DNA of 64,000 nucleotides, from contig NZ_FRDH01000003.1 of NCBI RefSeq assembly GCF_900143205.1, positions 62,001 to 126,000 on the forward strand, read 5' to 3'. This DNA is from Butyrivibrio hungatei DSM 14810 (GTDB lineage: Bacteria > Bacillota > Clostridia > Lachnospirales > Lachnospiraceae). This document shows positions 43,484-52,261 of this stretch, piece after piece. Position numbers and translations under genes: made by a program. Positions within the stretch are counted from its first letter, which is position 1; each line of letters begins with the position of its first letter. The notes beneath the pieces were generated by a model. It made no database searches, was not told the DNA's origin, and saw nothing but the letters and a program-made list of their open reading frames with translations.

Positions 43484-44524
43484 TTAGTCTTCCTGAACAA
43501 TAGGTCTTATCTGCTCTAACAGATCTCCTATCTTTTCATAGATACTCTCATCAGTACTTACGTTACTGATTGCAGTCTTCATCTTATCCTGCAGTTCCTG
43601 AAAATCTTCATCTGCTTTTTCCATATTTACAAAGACTTCGCCTAAGCCCTTTAGCTTGGCATCTACGTTTTCACTGTTTTTCCTTGCTTTATCCCTGATA
43701 CTCTGGGACACATCATCAAGAACAGTTCCTGCTCCAGCTAAGCTATCAACCTTATCCCTGCTTGTTTTTACCGCTGCATCTATCTCTCCAAGCTTTGCCT
43801 CGACCTCTTTTGAGAAGTTTTGAGCTTTATCATTTATTTCTACAGCTTTGTCATCGATCAGCTTATCAATCCTCTCGTCAATGGCTTTTGTCCCCTCAGA
43901 CAGCTCACAGACCTTGTCATATACTGCTCTTATATCTGATACGATGCCTCTAAGGTCTCCTGCCACATAGGCAATTGGAATAGCTGCGTCTCCTATCTTG
44001 GAGGATTCAATGGTAGCTGTAAGTGCCAGCACATCTCCTCTTGATGCTATGTTCTTTAGTGAAAGAACTTCCTCCATTATGCTATTCTGGGTTTTTCTGA
44101 TATTTTCAAGCTCTGCCTTGATATCTGAAAGTGATGACTTTTCAGGTGCCGCTGGAATCGATGTATCAACAGTTTCAAGGCTTTCAGCTGCCTTTTTCAC
44201 CCCTTCAGTAAGCTCTTCTTTTACTTTAGAGAGCTTAAAAGGTTCCACATCGAACTTTTCCAAAAGGCTCTCTGCATCACCTACATCAACACTTTCCGCT
44301 ATCTTTTCCTTGGCAGGTCCAGCCAAAAGAGCTCCTTCAAGATTCTTTAGAGCCTCATTAACGCTTTTTTGCTGTCCCTTAAGGTCATCTGTATATTTTT
44401 TTAAGGAATCAGAAATGTAGATGATGGCTTCGTCTTTTTCTGCCCTTGCTCTTCTCTCGTTTATAGCTGCTTCATCAAAATCTTCCTGATCGCTTAACTT
44501 TTTTTTGCCAAACACATCAAACAT
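43484..44524 (-). CDS. Soluble degenerate chemoreceptor-like protein
   Basis: Coiled-coil protein of about 346 residues without membrane segments. Near residues 155-195 it reads SLKNIASRGDVLALTATIES followed by SKIGDAAIPIAYVAGDLRGI, which parallels the chemoreceptor tip ([29 protein letters not shown]) but with several changed contact residues. I start at the ATG at 44524 (MFDVFGKK), with AGGTGGG upstream; a GTG four codons earlier is also possible. It is coupled to a FIST-domain gene, so the pair may form a two-piece cytoplasmic receptor. Whether it contacts CheA is uncertain. Confidence 0.7.
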   Translation of the reverse strand: MFDVFGKKKLSDQEDFDEAAINERRARAEKDEAIIYISDSLKKYTDDLKGQQKSVNEALKNLEGALLAGPAKEKIAESVDVGDAESLLEKFDVEPFKLSKVKEELTEGVKKAAESLETVDTSIPAAPEKSSLSDIKAELENIRKTQNSIMEEVLSLKNIASRGDVLALTATIESSKIGDAAIPIAYVAGDLRGIVSDIRAVYDKVCELSEGTKAIDERIDKLIDDKAVEINDKAQNFSKEVEAKLGEIDAAVKTSRDKVDSLAGAGTVLDDVSQSIRDKARKNSENVDAKLKGLGEVFVNMEKADEDFQELQDKMKTAISNVSTDESIYEKIGDLLEQIRPIVQED

Positions 44525-44532
44525 ATCCCACC

Positions 44533-45318
44533 TCACTCAAAAACAATGCATGACATAGCGCCCTTTAAATACTTGTCCTTAAAATGTACTCCGTAGCCAA
44601 CAATGCCACACAAGTCCCCGAGCATTTCAAGTTTTTTAAGATATGAGTCCAGCTCTCCATTTTCTTTAAAGGTCTGATACCTTGAGAAGTTGTTAATGGC
44701 AAGAACCGAAGGAAAAGAAGGAAATTCGAGATGTATCTTTTCCATTATCTGTGAAACCTGCTCTGTTTCAGCCACGTCACTGCTCTCGCTGTAGGACTTT
44801 ATCTTGCCTGAAAGGTTCTTGATAACAGCATAAACTGTTGCCTGTTCATAGATAATTCCATTAGCTGAGACCATGGCGCCGTTTGTTCCTGCGCCTATTG
44901 AATGAATACCCTTACTTTCTACCTCATAGGAGATAGTGTTTAGCATCTTTTTATCTCCACCGGTACAGAAGTTAACAAGAGCAGTGTCATCATTACCAGG
45001 AGATAGAGCTTCCACATCATCTATAAGTCTTTTTATGAATCTTGCAGGAGCTGTCTTCGTCTTTTCCAAAACGCCTGTAGCTATGGAAACACCGCCTGTA
45101 AAAGCAATTACAGACGCGCCATTTTCCACGATCTCAGATCCGTAGGACATCAAAGTACATCCTATACTGGGTATTCCAGGATAGAGTTTTTCTAATGTCT
45201 CAACATTTACTTCAAATTTCTCCTCACAGCTAAGAAGGATAATAAGCTTTGGTGCTGTAAGGCCATTTAAAGCCTCAGCCAGACTACCTGTTGAACTTTT
45301 CCCGTAAAAGATATTCAT
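44533..45318 (-). CDS. FIST-domain sensory protein
   Basis: Predicted ligand-sensing protein of 261 residues. The N-terminal part (LIILLSCEEKFEVNVETLEK, IGCTLMSYGSEIVENGASVIAF, then ALVNFCTGGDKKMLNTISYEV; each family-like) matches FIST_N, and the C-terminal half looks like FIST_C, ending GYGVHFKDKYLKGAMSCIVF. FIST domains are proposed to bind small molecules such as amino acids and are often fused to chemoreceptor or cyclase modules. Here the next gene, overlapping by a few bases, encodes the receptor-like coiled coil instead. GGAGAG lies eight bases upstream of the start. Confidence 0.8.
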   Translation of the reverse strand: MNIFYGKSSTGSLAEALNGLTAPKLIILLSCEEKFEVNVETLEKLYPGIPSIGCTLMSYGSEIVENGASVIAFTGGVSIATGVLEKTKTAPARFIKRLIDDVEALSPGNDDTALVNFCTGGDKKMLNTISYEVESKGIHSIGAGTNGAMVSANGIIYEQATVYAVIKNLSGKIKSYSESSDVAETEQVSQIMEKIHLEFPSFPSVLAINNFSRYQTFKENGELDSYLKKLEMLGDLCGIVGYGVHFKDKYLKGAMSCIVFE

Positions 45319-45335
45319 AAAGCACTCTCCATCTG

Positions 45336-47399
45336 TCAGATTCTCATGGCAACTTCATATGCTCTCCAAATAACTGTCCTTAAGTTTCCAACGCTTCTGC
45401 AGTCGCCTACAAGGTCGATATTACTTGTTCTCTCGCTATCTTTGATAATAGGATTTGAAATATAACCAGCAGAACTGATAACTGAATCGCAGCTTATCTC
45501 TATTTCTTTGCCATCCTTGGTAGTGCAAAGGATGCCGTCTATCCTTACTTCCTTAAGGCTTGTCTCAAGGTAGACCGGTACCTTATGAAGCTCAAACCAC
45601 TCTCTAAGGTATGAGCTGTTTGCAAGGCAAACGCCAGGCTGGGATACAAGGTCATCCTTCATCTCTACGATGATCGGCTTCTTGCCCTGAAGTGCCAACT
45701 CATAAGCTATTTCGCAGCCTGTCAGGCCTCCGCCTATTACAGCTACTGTTTCGCCGACTTCCTTACCTCTAAGGAAATCGCAGGCTTCTATCATGTGCTC
45801 ATAGCCTGGAATGCTTCTAAGGATCCTTGCTTTGGCTCCTGTAGCCATGATTATGTCGCTCTTACCAAAAGACCTAACGTCTGTGATCTCAGTATTATAG
45901 TGGATCTCAACACCAAGCTCATCCATCTTTTTCTTATACCAGGAAAGAAGATCTCTGAGCTTACCTTTATAAGACTCAGCTGAAGCAGCTATAAATGCTC
46001 CGCCAAGTTCAGAACTCTTTTCATAGATAACTGGCTCATGTCCTCGTAATTTAAGGACTCTTGCAGCCTCCATTCCGCCTATACCACCACCAATGATGAT
46101 GACTTTCTTAGGGTGCCTAGTCTTTTTGATGAAGTGCTTGTCTTTCTGCATTGTTTCTGCATTGACAGCACATCTGGCAAGGTGAAGACTATCACTAAGC
46201 TTCTGATCATTTGGAACACCTTTATAATGGCACATGTTAAAACATCCGTTGTGACATAGGATACAAGGTCTGATGTCATCTTCTCTATCTTCCATGAGCT
46301 TAGTGATCCACTCTGGATCTGCAAGGAACTGTCTGGCAAATCCGGCACCGTCAAGCTTGCCCTTTGCTATCTCATCTGCTGCCACTCTTGGATCAAGTCT
46401 ACCTGCGCAAACCACTGGAATATCCACGAAGTTCTTAAGGTTCTCAACATCCTCAAGGTTACAGTTTTCTGGCATGTAGATTGGAGGATGTGCCCAGTAC
46501 CAGGCATCATAAGTACCATTATCGCAGTTGAGCATGTCATAGCCTGCATCCTGAAGGTACTTAGCTGCCTTCTTGGACTCTTCAAAGTCTCTTCCAGCCT
46601 CTACATAGTCTTCTCCTGGAAGTGCGCCCTGCCTAAATCCCTTAGTCTTAGAGATCACACTGTATCGTAGTGATACCGGGAAGTCTTTTCCACAGGTTTT
46701 CTTTATCTCTTTTACGATATCCACAGCAAATCTGTACTTATTCTCAAAGCTTCCGCCGTATTCATCAGTTCTTTTATTAACATAATCAAGTGTAAACTGG
46801 TCAAGAAGATATCCTTCATGAACCGCATGAACTTCAACGCCGTCAACTCCTGCATCTTTAAGGAGCTTGGCTGTCTTGCCAAAGGCAACCACGTACTCTT
46901 TTATCTCTTCTACTGTGAGAGCCCTTGAAGGTAGCTTGTCTGACCATCTGTTAGGTGATGGGCTTGCAGTAGCTGTGATCTTGTCAAGGTCCATAAATGG
47001 CTTGGACAATACTCTAAGAGCCTTGTTATTGTATAATGTCTCCATCATTGAGCTTACGGTAAAAGACCTGCCAAAGCCGGCTGTAAGCTGAACAAAGAGC
47101 TTAGCTCCTGTCTTGTGGAACTCAGGCATCCACTTTGCAAGGTCCTGATACATCTTCTGATTCTTGTAAAGCCACTGACCAAACATTGGATTGTAAACCG
47201 GCTGGCATCCTGGAAGTACAAGCCCTGCGTTATTCTTTGCAACCTCCAGAATGAAATCTGCTCCAGCCTTGTCAAAATGATTCTTTTCCATCCATCCAAA
47301 AAGATCTGTTCCTCCCATGGATGTCATGACAAAGCGGTTCTTGATCTCAACATTTCCAATATTCCATTTAGTAAATAATGGATCTAATCTCTTTTCCAT
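45336..47399 (-). CDS. NADH:flavin oxidoreductase with Fe-S cluster (BaiCD/enoate-reductase-like)
   Basis: Cytoplasmic flavoprotein of 687 residues. An Old Yellow Enzyme TIM barrel occupies about 1-370 (LFTKWNIGNVEIKNRFVMTS, GVDGVEVHAVHEGYLLDQF), a 4Fe-4S site follows (CILCHNGCFNMC, with a later Cys), then an NAD(P)H/FAD Rossmann region (VIIIGGGIGGMEAARVL and TVAVIGGGLTGCEIAYELAL). This is the layout of 2-enoate reductase, dienoyl-CoA reductase and BaiCD/BaiH. It would reduce an activated C=C bond; substrate not known. The start overlaps the patatin-like gene stop (TAATG). Confidence 0.9.
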   Translation of the reverse strand: MEKRLDPLFTKWNIGNVEIKNRFVMTSMGGTDLFGWMEKNHFDKAGADFILEVAKNNAGLVLPGCQPVYNPMFGQWLYKNQKMYQDLAKWMPEFHKTGAKLFVQLTAGFGRSFTVSSMMETLYNNKALRVLSKPFMDLDKITATASPSPNRWSDKLPSRALTVEEIKEYVVAFGKTAKLLKDAGVDGVEVHAVHEGYLLDQFTLDYVNKRTDEYGGSFENKYRFAVDIVKEIKKTCGKDFPVSLRYSVISKTKGFRQGALPGEDYVEAGRDFEESKKAAKYLQDAGYDMLNCDNGTYDAWYWAHPPIYMPENCNLEDVENLKNFVDIPVVCAGRLDPRVAADEIAKGKLDGAGFARQFLADPEWITKLMEDREDDIRPCILCHNGCFNMCHYKGVPNDQKLSDSLHLARCAVNAETMQKDKHFIKKTRHPKKVIIIGGGIGGMEAARVLKLRGHEPVIYEKSSELGGAFIAASAESYKGKLRDLLSWYKKKMDELGVEIHYNTEITDVRSFGKSDIIMATGAKARILRSIPGYEHMIEACDFLRGKEVGETVAVIGGGLTGCEIAYELALQGKKPIIVEMKDDLVSQPGVCLANSSYLREWFELHKVPVYLETSLKEVRIDGILCTTKDGKEIEISCDSVISSAGYISNPIIKDSERTSNIDLVGDCRSVGNLRTVIWRAYEVAMRI

Positions 47400-48235
47400 T
47401 ATGCATTTCTCCTACCAATATATTTTTTACCCTCAGCTCTGCCCAGCTGATAAACTCTTTCCAGTTCCTTTGGGTCCTTTTCTATTGCACTGATATTAAG
47501 AGGCTCTAAAGGTCTTATTACCTCTATCTCGCCTTTTTCTTCCTTTTCTCTTATGTATCTCTTTTCCTCATTGTACATAAGATACCTGTCTTCCATAGCC
47601 TTGATCATACCTGGATATTTTCTGAGCATGAGCCTTACAAGTGGCATGTATTTTTGCTTGCCCTTCACGTAGTCCCTGGGCTGAGTCTCGATAACCAGAA
47701 TCTTGTCATAGCCTTTTTCCTCCATGAATTTAAGAGGAATTGAATCTGAAATGCCACCATCAAGATACACGCCGCCGTCTATCTCTACAGGTCTTGAAAC
47801 AAGTGGCATAGAGGCTGATGCCTGAATCCACTTGATGTCCTTTCTATCGCCATTTTCACATTTGTAATAAACAGGTTTGCCTGTCACTGCATCAGTAGCA
47901 ACGCAGTAAAACTCCATTGGATTTTTCTGGAAGGCCTCCAGATCCCACTTATCCAGCTCATAAGGAAGCTTCTCGTAGCAAAAATCTACGTTATATATGT
48001 CTCCTGTTGCTATAAGTGAGGAAATGCTGTGATATCTCTTGTCAGTACAGTACTTCTTGTTATATCTAAGTGCCCTGCCTATCTGACCGGATTTAAGATT
48101 GCAACCAAAGGTTGCTCCTGCTGATACCCCAACTGCTCCGTCAAAGGTTATCCCCTCTTCCATGAGCACATCCAGAACGCCGCAAGTGAACATTCCCCTC
48201 ATTGCACCGCCTTCCATTACAATACCCGTTTTCAT
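47399..48235 (-). CDS. Patatin-like phospholipase
   Basis: Predicted serine lipase/esterase of 278 residues, RssA/YjjU-like. Oxyanion motif MEGGAMRGMFTCGVL at the N terminus, nucleophile elbow GVSAG near residue 40, and the dyad Asp in LDGGISDSIPL near residue 160 are all present. No signal peptide. It is translationally coupled to the flavoprotein gene; a common pathway is not evident. Confidence 0.9.
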   Translation of the reverse strand: MKTGIVMEGGAMRGMFTCGVLDVLMEEGITFDGAVGVSAGATFGCNLKSGQIGRALRYNKKYCTDKRYHSISSLIATGDIYNVDFCYEKLPYELDKWDLEAFQKNPMEFYCVATDAVTGKPVYYKCENGDRKDIKWIQASASMPLVSRPVEIDGGVYLDGGISDSIPLKFMEEKGYDKILVIETQPRDYVKGKQKYMPLVRLMLRKYPGMIKAMEDRYLMYNEEKRYIREKEEKGEIEVIRPLEPLNISAIEKDPKELERVYQLGRAEGKKYIGRRNA

Positions 48236-48263
48236 AATATCTCCTAATGCCTTGATTCTTACG

Positions 48264-48300
48264 TAAAAATAGGAGCAGTCCCTAAGAGACTGCTCCTTAA
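48264..48300 (-). terminator. Terminator of the EAL gene
   Basis: On the minus strand AAGGAGCAGTC pairs with GACTGCTCCT around TCTTAGG, followed by ATTTTTAC. It lies 27 bases after the EAL gene stop. Confidence 0.85.
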
Positions 48301-48326
48301 TAGACTACTTATATTATACTACTAAT

Positions 48327-50213
48327 TTAGGAATATTTAGCCACAAATTCGTCCATTGTGATAGGTTTGCAAAAATAGAACCCCTGAAGATAATCGCATC
48401 CAATCTTGCTCATCGCGTCATCCATCTTTTCATCTTCTATTCCTTCTGCCGTTATGCTAAATCCCATGCTTTTGAATGTATTGACCACATTAGGAAGCAT
48501 AACATCAGGCTCTCTCATATATTCCCACACAAGGCTCATATCAAGCTTAATATTGATAAACGGGCACTTCTTTACGCGTGACAGATTAGAATAGCCCTTT
48601 CCATAGTCATCAAGTACAAAGTAAAGTCCACTATTTTGTAAAAGTTCTATCTGCTTTGTGAGCAGTGACTCCTCAACCATGATGTCTTCAGTGATCTCAA
48701 AATGGATCTTTTCAGGGTTAACGTTATATTTTTTCATAATGGCTAAGAGCTTATCACCGATATCAGGTCTCATAAACTGGATAGGTGACAGATTAACGTT
48801 GATCCATCTAAGTCCCATCTTCTTTATGTCATTTTCATTTATAAACTTACATACTTTTTCAAAGACCTGTTCTCCAAGTTCAATGACTTGTCCGCTTTTC
48901 TCAGCAAGTGGAATGAAGATTGTAGGAGAAATGATCTTTCCTGAAGGATCTTTTATCCTTGCAAGGGCTTCTGCACCAATGATCTTCTTTGTCAGGCTAT
49001 CGATGATAGGCTGCAGGTAAACTTCAACAAGATTGTGATCAATGGCGTATTCAAGCGATCTCTTTGCCTCAGTCTCTTTTGCATTATCTCTAAACTCCTG
49101 CTCACCAAGGATTATAAGATCATCAACTGTGCTCTCAGCCTTACCAAGAGCATTAGTAAGCATGTTCATTACTACATCCGCAGATCTGGAGCTTTCCTTT
49201 GGGTCCATATAGATATAGCCTGCATCAAGATAGAGCTCTGCCCCATTGTTCTTCCAAGGTTTTTCGAACCTTTCAGATATTTCCCTTCTCATTCGATCAT
49301 GATTGAATTTATCATGTCCAAGTACTATGAATCTTCCACTTCTGTAGTAAAAGACCAGTGAATTAGAATATTTTTTTTGAAGGAAATTGCCTATCATCTG
49401 GATTCCCAAAGCCATCTGCTGGGCGCCATAGATCTCGCGAACATCTTTGTAGTTTTTTATAACAACTGCAAACATGTTATATTCCTTGTATTCACTTATT
49501 TCTACCAAATATTCCTTAAGTGCTTTGCTGTTAAAGAAAGATGTCCGGCCTTCCAGGTAAAAGTCTGGATTTTCAAAGGACAGATAGATTATGACTATAG
49601 CTATGAGGCAGAACGTATCTTCAAGTAAAAGAGTCGGGAATATATATCGTAAGATAAATCCTATCATCAATATAGTGTTATACCAGAAGATCCCTGCTGC
49701 TTCCCTTCTTCTGACAAGTCTGTTCTTGCAAATAAAGAATATTGCATAAGTTCCAATAAGATAGATAGCCGTAGCCACATAAATATAGTTATACCATGGT
49801 CCACTATGATATCCGTTCTCATCCATGTAATAGATTTTTTGGATCCACGGACTAAGCATAGTCACAAATATTCCAAAAACAGCGGGGATTCTTACAAGCA
49901 AATGCATGATCAGCTTCCTGCTACTATCAGTTCTAAGTACGTTTGCCGTAAAGCTATAGAATGCGTAAGTTCGCAAAAAGAACAGTATAAAATAAAGGCT
50001 ATTGGTAAAATACTCAATAACCAGAGGGTAAACCTCATGATTCATGTCTACCCAACTGGATACTATGTCCATGATAACGCTACCACACTCGATAACCAAG
50101 AGAGATACGAAGGTCAGGTTCCTCTTAGTTGGGATATGTGGCAGGACATAGTAATACCCAAGATAAATTAAAAGCAATAATAAACTTGGCAAGGCATAAC
50201 TTAAATCCCACAT
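48327..50213 (-). CDS. Membrane c-di-GMP phosphodiesterase (degenerate GGDEF-EAL)
   Basis: About 628 residues from the ATG at 50213 (MWDLSYALP), eight bases after GGGAGA; a longer frame to 50264 has no ribosome site. Seven hydrophobic segments cover about 5-215, a GGDEF-like domain without the GGDEF motif covers about 235-375, and the EAL domain about 385-625. Catalytic motifs are present: EALAR, NVNLSPIQF, ITED, LDDYGKGYSNL, IKLDMS and AEGIED. Active hydrolysis of c-di-GMP is therefore likely. It has its own terminator. Confidence 0.9.
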   Translation of the reverse strand: MWDLSYALPSLLLLLIYLGYYYVLPHIPTKRNLTFVSLLVIECGSVIMDIVSSWVDMNHEVYPLVIEYFTNSLYFILFFLRTYAFYSFTANVLRTDSSRKLIMHLLVRIPAVFGIFVTMLSPWIQKIYYMDENGYHSGPWYNYIYVATAIYLIGTYAIFFICKNRLVRRREAAGIFWYNTILMIGFILRYIFPTLLLEDTFCLIAIVIIYLSFENPDFYLEGRTSFFNSKALKEYLVEISEYKEYNMFAVVIKNYKDVREIYGAQQMALGIQMIGNFLQKKYSNSLVFYYRSGRFIVLGHDKFNHDRMRREISERFEKPWKNNGAELYLDAGYIYMDPKESSRSADVVMNMLTNALGKAESTVDDLIILGEQEFRDNAKETEAKRSLEYAIDHNLVEVYLQPIIDSLTKKIIGAEALARIKDPSGKIISPTIFIPLAEKSGQVIELGEQVFEKVCKFINENDIKKMGLRWINVNLSPIQFMRPDIGDKLLAIMKKYNVNPEKIHFEITEDIMVEESLLTKQIELLQNSGLYFVLDDYGKGYSNLSRVKKCPFINIKLDMSLVWEYMREPDVMLPNVVNTFKSMGFSITAEGIEDEKMDDAMSKIGCDYLQGFYFCKPITMDEFVAKYS

Positions 50214-50588
50214 ATATATGCTCTCCCGGAAAGCAGTTACGCTTATGAGCAGCTGTGATACCAATTACGTTATTTAGTACAGCTTTTCTTTAAATTTTAT
50301 AATTCAATATTACTATATTTAAAGATACTAAAGTATAAATAAACTATTAAAGTATTATATATACATGAGTTTATGAAGTTTATAATCACCTAAAAATCCA
50401 TATTTTAAGCTTGAACAAGCTTATTCATATCGCCGTGTGCCGTGTTACTGCGCTATTTTTTGGTTTTTACGCTTGCTATTTCTGATGGGCGCTGGTTTGT
50501 TTTGGGCGAGCTTTCATCTGCATATTTATACAATTTTCCTGGATTATTTCTATTTTTATGCTTATTAAGCTTCAACAACTAGCATAAT
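50214..50588. other. Gap without recognised features
   Basis: 375 bases between two minus-strand genes. The left part is very AT-rich, the middle has a somewhat more GC-rich patch (about 50425-50520). I found no open frame with a ribosome site, no riboswitch motif and no long palindrome. Confidence 0.4.
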
Positions 50589-51317
50589 TCAATTGTAGGC
50601 TGAAAATGTCTCTTCATCCCCATAAAAGACATTCATATCAATGTATCTTTCAGTTCCGGAGTAGCCTGATAACACATGCCTGTTGGAATACTGCCAAAAA
50701 GTCCAGTTAATTGATGGATCTGGCTTGCCGTAAACATTTCTGATCCAGACATCATAGTCTGCAAGCCTTTCCTGGATCACAGGAAGCCACTCCTGTGTAG
50801 TATAGATAACAGGCTTCATAGAATAACAAGTTTCTACTTCATCCAGGAAAACTCCAAGTTCCGTCAGCATCTTGTCCTTATCAAGCATATCTGGCTCTCT
50901 GTAGCCACCATAAGGCTCCACATCTACTACTGGTGGAAGCATACCTGGAACAGGTGTCACTGTTTTACAGAAATTCTCAGCTTGAGTCACACCAGATGAA
51001 TCAAGGCTAAAAAAATGATAAGCTCCAATCCTAAGATTTGTATTTTGCGCTTCGTTCCAGTTCTTTTCAAACTGCTCATCTACGGAACTAGAGCCTTCTG
51101 TTGCCTTTATATATGCAAAAGAAATATCCTCTTTTGACAATACTTCCCAGTCAACCACTCCCTGATAATGAGCAACATCAACGCCTCTGATAGGGTACTT
51201 TCTCTTGGAAGGATTATTTATGTGAAGCACTCCAAAATAAAATAAACCAGCTGTTAAGCCCATCAGCGCTACAATTATTACAAGCGCCGCAGCTGAAATC
51301 AGTAATTTCTTTTTCAT
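50589..51317 (-). CDS. GH25 lysozyme, membrane-anchored
   Basis: Muramidase of 242 residues. An uncleaved or cleaved signal segment lies at about 5-27, then the GH25 barrel: RGVDVAHYQGVVDWEVL with the first Asp, IKATEG, GAYHFFSL, PPVVDVEPY with the Asp-x-Glu catalytic pair, and WTFWQYSN near the C terminus. There is no cell-wall binding domain, so it probably acts on the cell's own envelope. GAAGAA-type ribosome site is weak (GAGAGGATGTC upstream). Confidence 0.9.
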   Translation of the reverse strand: MKKKLLISAAALVIIVALMGLTAGLFYFGVLHINNPSKRKYPIRGVDVAHYQGVVDWEVLSKEDISFAYIKATEGSSSVDEQFEKNWNEAQNTNLRIGAYHFFSLDSSGVTQAENFCKTVTPVPGMLPPVVDVEPYGGYREPDMLDKDKMLTELGVFLDEVETCYSMKPVIYTTQEWLPVIQERLADYDVWIRNVYGKPDPSINWTFWQYSNRHVLSGYSGTERYIDMNVFYGDEETFSAYN

Positions 51318-51380
51318 GACATCCTCTCATCTTATCTAGCACATTTTAGGATGCGACATATCTCCTAAAAAGAACTTTCA

Positions 51381-51953
51381 TCATTTGTTCTCCAGCTTTT
51401 TCATCATCCAGTATGCATCACGGTATGTTCCGTCCGCATATTTCATGTTGTCAGGGAAAGTACCGTATTTCTTGAAGCCAAGCTTCTCATAAAGAGAAAT
51501 TGCGCCTTCATTTCCAGCCACTACTTCCAATTCAGCCTGCTCATATCCAAGCTTAGTTGCTACATCAAGTACTGTTTCCAGCATAGCCTTACCAATTCCG
51601 CAGCCGCAATAATCCTGATACAGTGCAATAGCAACGTCGCATCTATGCTGATATCTTCTGTATGAAGCAATGCTCATAAGTGAGCAATTGCCCACATGTT
51701 TGCCATCGACAAATGCAAGTAGCATAAGTTCACGGTCAGATTCAATCTTACTCTTAAGAAAGTTCCTTTCATCTTCCAAAGTAATAGTAACTTCATCAGG
51801 TTCCCTTATAAGATATGGAGTTTCACCACAAGTAACCTTAAGATACTGAATCAAGTCTTCTGCATCTTCAAGCCTTGCTGACCTTAATTCAACAGTTCTT
51901 CCAAGCTTATCAGTTATAGTAATTGGTTCTAATGTCATAGCCTTCTCCTCCAA
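51381..51953 (-). CDS. GNAT N-acetyltransferase
   Basis: Single-domain acetyltransferase of 190 residues. The acetyl-CoA pyrophosphate loop reads YQDYCGCGIGKAMLETVL near residue 120, and the C-terminal VVAGNEGAISLYEKLGFKKYG is typical for RimI/RimL-like proteins. Substrate unknown. GGAGGAG lies eight bases upstream. It is the first of seven GNAT genes in the accessory run. Confidence 0.92.
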   Translation of the reverse strand: MEEKAMTLEPITITDKLGRTVELRSARLEDAEDLIQYLKVTCGETPYLIREPDEVTITLEDERNFLKSKIESDRELMLLAFVDGKHVGNCSLMSIASYRRYQHRCDVAIALYQDYCGCGIGKAMLETVLDVATKLGYEQAELEVVAGNEGAISLYEKLGFKKYGTFPDNMKYADGTYRDAYWMMKKLENK

Positions 51954-51960
51954 GCTTTAT

Positions 51961-52141
51961 TTAACTTCTTTTTACCGTCTGTATGTCACTCCAAACATGA
52001 ACTTCCACATATCGTTCTGGTCCATATTTTCCATCCGGGTTCCAGTCCTGAGGTAGTCCGTATTTATCAATGATTTTCAGTATTTCCTCATTTGGTTTGC
52101 TTCCTCTTCGCTGAGGTCCGAAAGATTCCTAAACGGCCCGA
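51961..52141 (-). pseudogene. Remnant of a small gene, frameshifted
   Basis: On the minus strand two adjoining frames read FRNLSDLSEEEANQM and then EILKIIDKYGLPQDWNPDGK followed by YGPERYVEVHVW, ending TAA at 51963-51961. The sense of both fragments and the lack of a start suggest the 3' end of a decayed gene with a frameshift near 52100. No family was recognised. Confidence 0.5.
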
Positions 52142-52180
52142 TCTTTTTATCAAAATAATGATATAAAACCATAATTCCCC

Positions 52181-52216
52181 AACAAATTTGAATTTGCGCG
52201 ATTAACTTCAAATATA
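52181..52216. repeat. Array repeat R, copy a
   Basis: CAAATTTGAATTTG and GCGATTAACTT joined, matching the core of the copy at 55866. It lies between the remnant gene and the DUF4143 ATPase gene. Confidence 0.7.
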
Positions 52217-52236
52217 AATGACGAAGAGCATTTTTG

Positions 52237-52252
52237 TTTATTTCGCAAATTT
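52237..52252. repeat. Inverted repeat flanking the ATPase gene, left copy
   Basis: TTTATTTCGCAAATTT, the exact reverse complement of 53516-53531. The two copies bracket the first DUF4143 ATPase gene. Confidence 0.75.
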
Positions 52253-52261
52253 GAACTTTTA

